Below the pieces are notes generated by a model. That model was not told where the DNA came from. It did not search any database and saw only the letters and a program-made list of their open reading frames with translations. The position numbers were made by a program, and so were the translations under genes. A DNA stretch of 11,448 bases, from contig JAEZYO010001065.1 in the NCBI GenBank assembly GCA_023419055.1, positions 1 through 11,448 of the forward strand, given 5' to 3'. The DNA comes from Pseudomonadota bacterium (GTDB taxonomy: Bacteria; Myxococcota; Polyangia; Polyangiales; Polyangiaceae). Shown here one piece after another: positions 7,176 to 11,448 of this stretch. Numbering within the stretch: position 1 is the first letter of the stretch; each line of letters begins with the position of its first letter.

Positions 7176-7223
7176 GAGCGCGCCGCGCGATTCGATGCGA
7201 AAAGCATCGATCTCGGCGCGCTC
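7176..7223. other. Long imperfect stem-loop between DUF1552 and GH8 genes
   Basis: The outer arms GAGCGCGCCG (7176-7185) and CGGCGCGCTC (7214-7223) are perfect 10-bp complements. Inside, TCGATGC (7192-7198) pairs with GCATCGA (7204-7210) around loop GAAAA, with a 6/3-base internal loop between the stems. It begins 42 bp after the DUF1552 stop and ends 25 bases before the GH8 ATG. There is no T-run, so it may be a GC-type terminator, an mRNA-end stabiliser, or a leader structure of the GH8 mRNA. Confidence 0.55.
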
Positions 7224-7248
7224 GTTGCCAAGCTCGATCGGAGTGCTC

Positions 7249-8622
7249 ATGCGAAGGAGCATGTTGCGCTCCATCGCGTCGGTCACCGCCATCCTCCCCC
7301 TCGCGCTGCTCGGCAACGCCTGCAGCGGCGACGATTCGCCCGAGACCAAGAGCCGCCTCCCCGAAGCCGCCGGCGGAAGCGCAGGCTCGGGCTACGAGCA
7401 AGGCGGCGAGGGCGGCACGCCGGACGCCGGCGAAGGCGGTGACGGCGGCGACCCGGGCAAGAAGCCCGAAGGCGGCAGCGGTGGCAGCGCGGGCAGCGGC
7501 GGCAGCGCGGGCAGCGGCGGCACGGACGGCGCCAAGTTTCCGGGCGGGAAATTCGGCTTCTTCCCGAAGACCGTCTCGCTCGAGGACGCAGAAGAGGCCT
7601 ACACGACCTGGAAGGACAAGTACGTCGTCGACTGCGGAACGACGGGCATGCGCGTCAACACCAGCGACTCGGGCGAGACGCTCTCGGAGGCCATCGGCTT
7701 CGGAGCGCTCCTCGCCGTGGCGTGGGACGACAAGGAGACGTTCGACGGCATCGCGACCTACTACCGCAAGGCCGGCAAGGCCTCCGACGCGCTGAAGGGC
7801 ACGACGCTCGGTCTCATGGGTTGGTACGTGGGCCCCGACGCGTGCGAGTTCGAAACGGTGTATCCCGGCTCCTCCATCGGCTCCGATCTCAACATGGCCA
7901 TGGCGCTGCTCCAGGCGGAGTGCCGCTGGGGTGGCGGTGAGTACAAGAAGTCGGCCGAGAAGATCCTGAAGTCGGTGCGCGAGGCCGCGACGGTCGAAGT
8001 CGACGGCAAGACGGTGCTCTTTCCGTCGGACGGACTCGACTCCGACAACACCTGCGTGAGCCCCGCGTACTCGGCGCCGGCGTTCTTCAGGGTCTTCGCC
8101 AAGGCGTTCAAGGAGGACGCAGACTTCTGGAACCAGTTCGCCGACGACAGCTACGACATCATCGCGTCCGCCTCCAAGACGGAGACCAAGCTCGCGCCGG
8201 ACTGGGCCGCGTTCAGCTCGGAACCCTGCGACTCGTCCGGCTACGTGGGCTATGACGGCATCCGCACCGGCTGGCGCGTCGCCACGGACTACGTGTGGTT
8301 CGGCACCGATGCCGCGAAGAAGTGGATGACCACCTCGACCAAGTACCTCGACGAAGAGGTCGGCACCGACGAGTTCATCAACGTCAAGGACGGCTTCTTC
8401 GCCGACGGCGAGGGCATGCTGATCGCGACCGGCCTCGGCAACTCGGCCTTCGTCGGCGCCTTCGCCGTAGGATCCATGGCGACGAGCCAGGACGTCTCCG
8501 ACTCGTTCCACGAAGCCTTCATCGACATCCCCAAGGCGAACGACGGCTCGTACTACTCGGACACCGGCCGCGCGATTTACCTGCTCCTCAGCGTGAACAA
8601 GTTCAGCCCGGGCTGTTACTGA
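7249..8622 (+). CDS. Glycoside hydrolase family 8 lipoprotein (probable endo-beta-1,4-glucanase)
   Basis: GH8 enzymes are inverting hydrolases of cellulose, xylan, lichenan or chitosan. The 457-residue product starts at ATG 7249 (GGAG at 7240-7243). Its signal peptide ends in LLGNAC with Cys25; the lipobox is imperfect because Gly occupies -3. A Gly/Ser-rich linker (about 30-95) follows, then the GH8 domain (about 97-457). Key motifs are present: LSEAIGFGALLAVAWDD with the likely acid Glu147; IGSDLNMAMALLQAECRWGG with Asp213; CVSPAYSAPAFFRVF; and GYDGIRTGWRVATDYVWFG with Asp336 at the position of the catalytic base in subfamily GH8a. An open frame continues upstream to GTG 7174, but that would put 25 extra residues before the signal peptide and start inside the stem-loop. 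The 3' end overlaps the convergent glycosyltransferase by 7 bp. The substrate cannot be fixed from sequence; beta-1,4-glucan is the best guess. Confidence 0.9.
   Translation: MRRSMLRSIASVTAILPLALLGNACSGDDSPETKSRLPEAAGGSAGSGYEQGGEGGTPDAGEGGDGGDPGKKPEGGSGGSAGSGGSAGSGGTDGAKFPGGKFGFFPKTVSLEDAEEAYTTWKDKYVVDCGTTGMRVNTSDSGETLSEAIGFGALLAVAWDDKETFDGIATYYRKAGKASDALKGTTLGLMGWYVGPDACEFETVYPGSSIGSDLNMAMALLQAECRWGGGEYKKSAEKILKSVREAATVEVDGKTVLFPSDGLDSDNTCVSPAYSAPAFFRVFAKAFKEDADFWNQFADDSYDIIASASKTETKLAPDWAAFSSEPCDSSGYVGYDGIRTGWRVATDYVWFGTDAAKKWMTTSTKYLDEEVGTDEFINVKDGFFADGEGMLIATGLGNSAFVGAFAVGSMATSQDVSDSFHEAFIDIPKANDGSYYSDTGRAIYLLLSVNKFSPGCY
7483..7518 (+). repeat. Two perfect 18-bp tandem repeats in the GH8 linker
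   Basis: GGCAGCGCGGGCAGCGGC occurs at 7483-7500 and again at 7501-7518, in frame, encoding GSAGSG twice. It belongs to the low-complexity Gly/Ser/Ala linker between the lipid anchor and the catalytic domain, and is a likely site of slippage changes in linker length. Confidence 0.9.
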
Positions 8623-9692
8623 GAGAGGTAGCGCCGCGGCGACTCGAGCTCGCGGAGCAAGCCGTCGAAGCAGGCGGCGGGCGAGAGCGTCGACTCGGCG
8701 AAGGCGTGACCTTCGCGAGCCAGGCGCTCTCGTTCGGCCGAGTCGTCGAGCACGCGATTCAGGGCGGCGGCGAAGGTCTCCGCGTCGTCGGCGACGAGGA
8801 ACGCGCGCCCAGCGGCTCGCTCGAGCCCGCGCGCGCCCTCCGAAGTCGTCAAGAGCGGCAAGCCGGCGCCGAGCGCTTCCACGCTCTTGATCTTGAGGCC
8901 CGCTCCGCAGCGCACCGGATTCACGACGACGTCCACGGAGTCGTAGACGGCGTCGAGCCGTGGCACGACTCCGTGTAGTTTGACGCTCGGCGGTACCGCT
9001 CCGGTGTGCGCGCGCTTCACGCTGCCGTAGACGTCGAAGGTGAGACCAGGTCGCTCGACGCGTGGCCAGATCTCCGCGAGAAACCAGGACAGCGCCTCGA
9101 CGTTCGCTCGCCACGCGCTCGCGACGAGACCGACCGAGCGCGGCACCGGGCGAAGTTCCCTCTTCCGCAGCGGCGGCGGGTGCGGCACACACAGCGCGCG
9201 TTCGGGCCCGACGGCGCGCGCCACGCTCGCGTGCTCGCGCTCTTGAATCGCGAGCACGACGTCGAAGCGCCGAAAGATGGCAAACTCCTCGGCTTCGCTG
9301 AGGCTCTTCGGCGGCACGAGACCGACACGCTTGAACGACTCTGCCTGCTCGTGCACGACGTCGATGGTGTCGAGGAACAGCTTGACCTCGCTCGGCACCG
9401 CCTCGAGGAGCGGGCTCAGCGCGATCTCGGCGAACACGCACGCGTGCGCCGCCTGGTCTGAGAGCAGCCGGCCGAGCGCGGAGGCGCAGGCGCTCGCGCC
9501 CGCGCCGAACTCTGGGAGCACGACGAGCCCGCGTCGCCGAACGTCCTCCGTGATCGCGGCCGCGCGTCCGACGTAAGCCACGCGAAGGCGCGTGCGCTTT
9601 GAGAGATACCGGACGAGCGCCGTCGCGCGCGCCCAGCTGCCCGCGGCGCGCCCCCAAAACGGCTGTCGCGTCAGGTAAATGATCGACTTCAC
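8616..9692 (-). CDS. Glycosyltransferase, GT4-like (GT-B fold)
   Basis: This 358-residue cytoplasmic enzyme transfers a sugar from a nucleotide donor; acceptor and sugar are unknown. The N-terminal half (about 1-180, starting IIYLTRQPFWGRAAGSWARATALVRYL) is the acceptor-side Rossmann domain. The C-terminal half is a Glycos_transf_1-type domain: SVGLVASAWRANVEALSWFLAEIWP (186-210), LTFDVYGS (217-224), VKLHGVVPRLDAVYDSVDVVVNPVRCGAGLKIKSVEALGAGLPLLTT (237-283). Glu272 is the second Glu of the EX7E motif; the first position is Ala264, as in related proteins with the GAGLKIK form. The start is GTG at 9690-9692 with GGAG about nine bases upstream. The TAA stop (8616-8618) lies inside the end of the convergent GH8 gene. 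The gene is divergent from GH6 across 148 bp. Its position between two cellulase-type lipoproteins suggests a polysaccharide role, by context only. Confidence 0.88.
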   Translation of the reverse strand: MKSIIYLTRQPFWGRAAGSWARATALVRYLSKRTRLRVAYVGRAAAITEDVRRRGLVVLPEFGAGASACASALGRLLSDQAAHACVFAEIALSPLLEAVPSEVKLFLDTIDVVHEQAESFKRVGLVPPKSLSEAEEFAIFRRFDVVLAIQEREHASVARAVGPERALCVPHPPPLRKRELRPVPRSVGLVASAWRANVEALSWFLAEIWPRVERPGLTFDVYGSVKRAHTGAVPPSVKLHGVVPRLDAVYDSVDVVVNPVRCGAGLKIKSVEALGAGLPLLTTSEGARGLERAAGRAFLVADDAETFAAALNRVLDDSAERERLAREGHAFAESTLSPAACFDGLLRELESPRRYLSQ

Positions 9693-9840
9693 GTCGCCCG
9701 GCTCCCGTTCACCGCCATGTGTCGGATGCTAGCCCCGCCGTGTCCGCCCTGACCAGCGCCTGTTCCGAAATGATCCCTCCCGCAGCGACCAGGCGCCCGC
9801 GCCTTGCTCGATCGCGGAGGTCGGACGATAACTCCTTCCG

Positions 9841-10947
9841 ATGCTCGGTTCGCACGCTCTCGGTCGATTTTTGGGTTGGGGTAAGACGCAGCTCGACGCC
9901 TGTCGCAGGGTCGGCGCAGGAGGTCCCCCGCGCGCTGCCACTCGCAGCCGGCTCGGCGCGAGCGCGCTCCTGGTCTCCGCGAGCGTCGCGGTGGCCTCGC
10001 TTTCGCTCGTCGCGTGCGGCGCGGCCCACACCGACGTCTCCAGCGTGCCCAAGCACCAACCGGGCAAGAACCCGTTCGTCGGTCACCAGCTGCTCATCGA
10101 CTCGCATTCGGCCGCCGCGCAGACGGCAGAGCGCTGGAGCCTGAGCCGCCCCGACGACGCGCGCGCCATGAAGAAGATCGCCGACCAACCGCAGGCGGAG
10201 TGGGTGGGGGAGTGGAGCGGCGCCGTCAAGCTGTTCATGAAGCAGCGCATGAAGTTCTACGAGCAGTACGACGCGATGGGAGTGTTCATCGTCTACAACA
10301 TCCCGGACCGCGACTGCGGCCAGCACTCCGCCGGCGGCGCCGCTAGCCCGGAGAAGTACATCGAGTGGATCGAGAAGCTAGCCGAGGGCCTCGACGACTC
10401 GCGCGCTGCCCTGATCCTCGAGCCGGACGCCGTGCCGCTGCTCGAGAAATGCACGAGTGAAGATCAGAAGGCGGCGCGCTACGAGCTCATCGCGCGCGCG
10501 GTGAAGATCCTGAAGGCGCGCGAGAACGCGATCGTCTACGTCGACGCCGGGAACGCGCGCTGGGTCCCCCCGGAAGACATGGCGCAGCGCTTGATCAAGG
10601 CGGGCCTCGAGTACGCCGACGGCTTCTCGCTCAACGTCTCGAACTACGTGGCGACCGACGAAACGCTCGAGTACGGAAAGAAGATCTCCGCGCTCGCGGG
10701 CGGCGCTCATTTCGTCATTGACACGAGCCGGAACGGCAACGGAGCCGCTCCCGAGAACGAGTGGTGCAACCCCGACGGGCGCGCGCTCGGTCACCCGCCC
10801 ATTTTCCCGACGAAAGAGCCTTTGTGCGACGCCTTTCTCTGGCTCAAGCGCCCCGGGGAGTCCGACGGCGCCTGTAACGGAGGCCCGCGCGCGGGCGAGT
10901 GGTGGCCGGAGTTCGCCCTTGGTCTCGCCAAGCGATCGAAGTATTGA
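9841..10947 (+). CDS. Glycoside hydrolase family 6 lipoprotein (probable cellulase/endoglucanase)
   Basis: GH6 enzymes are inverting beta-1,4-glucanases. The 368-residue product has a GH6 domain (about 78-365) with all the family's catalytic aspartates. VYNIPDRDCG gives Asp158 (equivalent of Trichoderma reesei Cel6A Asp175); LILEPDAV gives Asp196 (proton donor, equivalent of Asp221); VYVDAGNARW gives Asp235; LWLKRPGESDG gives Asp342 (equivalent of Asp401). FSLNVSNY and EWCNPDGRALG are also typical. Cys159/Cys204 and Cys309/Cys345 could form the two usual disulfides. The signal peptide is late: residues 38-58 are hydrophobic and end in lipobox LVAC with Cys59, preceded by an unusual 37-residue N-terminal extension. 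An in-frame TAA at 9829-9831 excludes an earlier start and no good internal start exists, but no close ribosome site is seen (GGAGG at 9816-9820 is 20 bases away). The gene ends within copy 1 of a 39-bp tandem duplication. Confidence 0.92.
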   Translation: MLGSHALGRFLGWGKTQLDACRRVGAGGPPRAATRSRLGASALLVSASVAVASLSLVACGAAHTDVSSVPKHQPGKNPFVGHQLLIDSHSAAAQTAERWSLSRPDDARAMKKIADQPQAEWVGEWSGAVKLFMKQRMKFYEQYDAMGVFIVYNIPDRDCGQHSAGGAASPEKYIEWIEKLAEGLDDSRAALILEPDAVPLLEKCTSEDQKAARYELIARAVKILKARENAIVYVDAGNARWVPPEDMAQRLIKAGLEYADGFSLNVSNYVATDETLEYGKKISALAGGAHFVIDTSRNGNGAAPENEWCNPDGRALGHPPIFPTKEPLCDAFLWLKRPGESDGACNGGPRAGEWWPEFALGLAKRSKY

Positions 10948-11001
10948 AGGTCAAGCTTCATGCTCGCCAAGCGATCGAAGCACTGAAGCTCGCGCTTCAT
11001 G
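10924..11001 (+). repeat. 39-bp in-frame tandem duplication spanning GH6 stop and downstream start
   Basis: Copy 1 is 10924-10962 and copy 2 is 10963-11001; they match at 34 of 39 bases. The unit is 13 codons long, so both copies keep one frame: LAKRSKY-stop in copy 1 and LAKRSKH-stop in copy 2, each ending in TTC ATG. Copy 1 ends the GH6 protein; the ATG of copy 2 (10999) starts the next gene. The ATG of copy 1 (10960) opens an 8-codon frame, MLAKRSKH, that stops at 10984-10986. In copy 2, TGAAGC 10984-10989 and GCTTCA 10994-10999 form a perfect 6-bp hairpin reaching the start codon; copy 1 retains 5 bp. Confidence 0.9.
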
Positions 11002-11340
11002 CTCGGCCTCGTACTCGTCATCTACAGCGTCGCGTGCCTGTACGTCCTTCGACTGAGCCGCGCGGCGCTGGTGCGAGCGGGTAGCGCCGCGGCGGCCGTG
11101 ACGGTCGTCGCCAACGTCCTCGGAATCATTTTCGGCGGGCTCGTCCGCGCGCTCGCCGCTCCGCCGCTCCTCCTCTTTGCGAGCTTGGCTGCCGCCCGCG
11201 CCTTCAAATTGGCGGACGACGTGCAGCGAGATACCGATGAAGAGGCGCGGGCGTCGCGCGCCGGAATGGCTCTCGTCGGGCTCGCGATGGGCGAGGCCTT
11301 CGTCGTGCTCGTAGCGGCCTTCGTCTGGCTCATTGACTGA
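10999..11340 (+). CDS. Small four-helix integral membrane protein, 113 aa
   Basis: The family is not recognised. The sequence shows four hydrophobic segments: about 3-19 (GLVLVIYSVACLYVLRL), 31-49 (AAVTVVANVLGIIFGGL), 52-68 and 89-111 (GMALVGLAMGEAFVVLVAAFVWL). A single charged loop at 70-88 (KLADDVQRDTDEEARASR) separates helices 3 and 4. Short basic stretches near residues 18-26 would sit in the cytoplasm by the positive-inside rule. The start ATG 10999 lies in the arm of a small hairpin and has no strong ribosome site. It is in the same frame as GH6, separated from it by two in-frame stops, so translation may depend on re-initiation after GH6 or the 8-codon mini-frame. The stop is directly followed by a pentanucleotide repeat array. 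The coding call rests on the membrane pattern and intact frame. Confidence 0.65.
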   Translation: MLGLVLVIYSVACLYVLRLSRAALVRAGSAAAAVTVVANVLGIIFGGLVRALAAPPLLLFASLAAARAFKLADDVQRDTDEEARASRAGMALVGLAMGEAFVVLVAAFVWLID

Positions 11341-11448
11341 CTCGGCTCGGCTCGGCTCGGCGCGGCCCGGCTCGGCTCGGCTCGGCTCGGCGCGGCGCGG
11401 CTCGGCTCGGCTCGGCTCGGCGCGGCTCGGCTCGGCTCGGCTCGGCTC
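11341..11448. repeat. Pentanucleotide tandem repeat array (CTCGG/CGCGG)n, continues past window
   Basis: The 108 bases from the TGA of the membrane-protein gene to the window end are 21 full five-base units plus three bases. Units are CTCGG, with CGCGG (four times) and CCCGG (once) as variants. They are ordered: four CTCGG, CGCGG, CCCGG; four CTCGG, two CGCGG; four CTCGG, one CGCGG; then four CTCGG and CTC. Every unit ends in GG, so GG pairs recur every five bases. The far boundary is outside the window. Confidence 0.97.

Noticed and set aside
5704..9657. Very long antisense open frame (over 1300 codons) on the minus strand
   Set aside because: It runs opposite to the DUF1592/DUF1552 and GH8 genes and inside the real glycosyltransferase in another frame. 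Its composition is Arg/Ala-rich with no domain signal, as expected for a shadow in high-G+C DNA.
9804..9832. TTGCTC-N17-GATAAC as a promoter for GH6
   Set aside because: It matches only 3 and 4 of 6 bases, and the -10 would lie nine bases before the start codon, leaving no leader.

Overview
The window is about 70% G+C, with the codon bias and long antisense shadow frames typical of that composition. Its gene content suggests a myxobacterium, most likely Myxococcota of the Polyangia/Sorangium type: several lipoproteins with small-residue linkers, a Gly/Ser-rich secreted GH8 enzyme, and a DUF1592/DUF1588 haem-motif lipoprotein coupled to a DUF1552 Tat-type protein. This placement is inferred from gene content; no rRNA or marker gene is present.

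Layout. (1) 2-229 is the 3' end of a beta-barrel-like protein. (2) 272-1030 is a divergent pair: a small XRE-type repressor on the minus strand and a 125-residue unknown protein on the plus strand. A perfect TGTTCTGAGAACA palindrome lies between them next to a TTGACA box. (3) 1070-3456 holds an uncharacterised lipoprotein and a membrane-anchored zinc-ribbon protein. The outer part of the latter is an internally duplicated four-cysteine domain. (4) 3457-4000 is an AT-richer gap of 544 bp with two inverted repeats, probably the control region of what follows. (5) 4001-7134 is a two-gene operon with a 4-bp ATGA overlap: the DUF1587/1595/1592/1588/1585 lipoprotein and its DUF1552 partner. (6) 7249-10947 is a glycan-related block: a GH8 lipoprotein (+), a GT4-like glycosyltransferase (-) whose end overlaps it by 7 bp, and a divergent GH6 lipoprotein (+). 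(7) 10999-11340 is a small four-helix membrane protein. The GH6/membrane-protein junction is a 39-bp in-frame tandem duplication carrying both a stop and a start codon. (8) From 11341 to the window end lies a pentanucleotide (CTCGG) tandem array with a higher-order pattern.

How they may work together. The two glycoside hydrolases are both predicted to act on beta-1,4-glucan (cellulose-like) chains from a lipid anchor. They flank a glycosyltransferase, so the block could serve extracellular glucan breakdown or processing of the cell's own exopolysaccharide; sequence alone does not decide. The DUF1592/DUF1552 pair is a recurrent exported pair of unknown reaction. I did not find a clear new multi-gene defence or biosynthetic system. 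The most unusual items are the duplicated stop/start junction, the pentanucleotide array, the tandem Cys4 domain, and a long stem-loop ahead of the GH8 gene.
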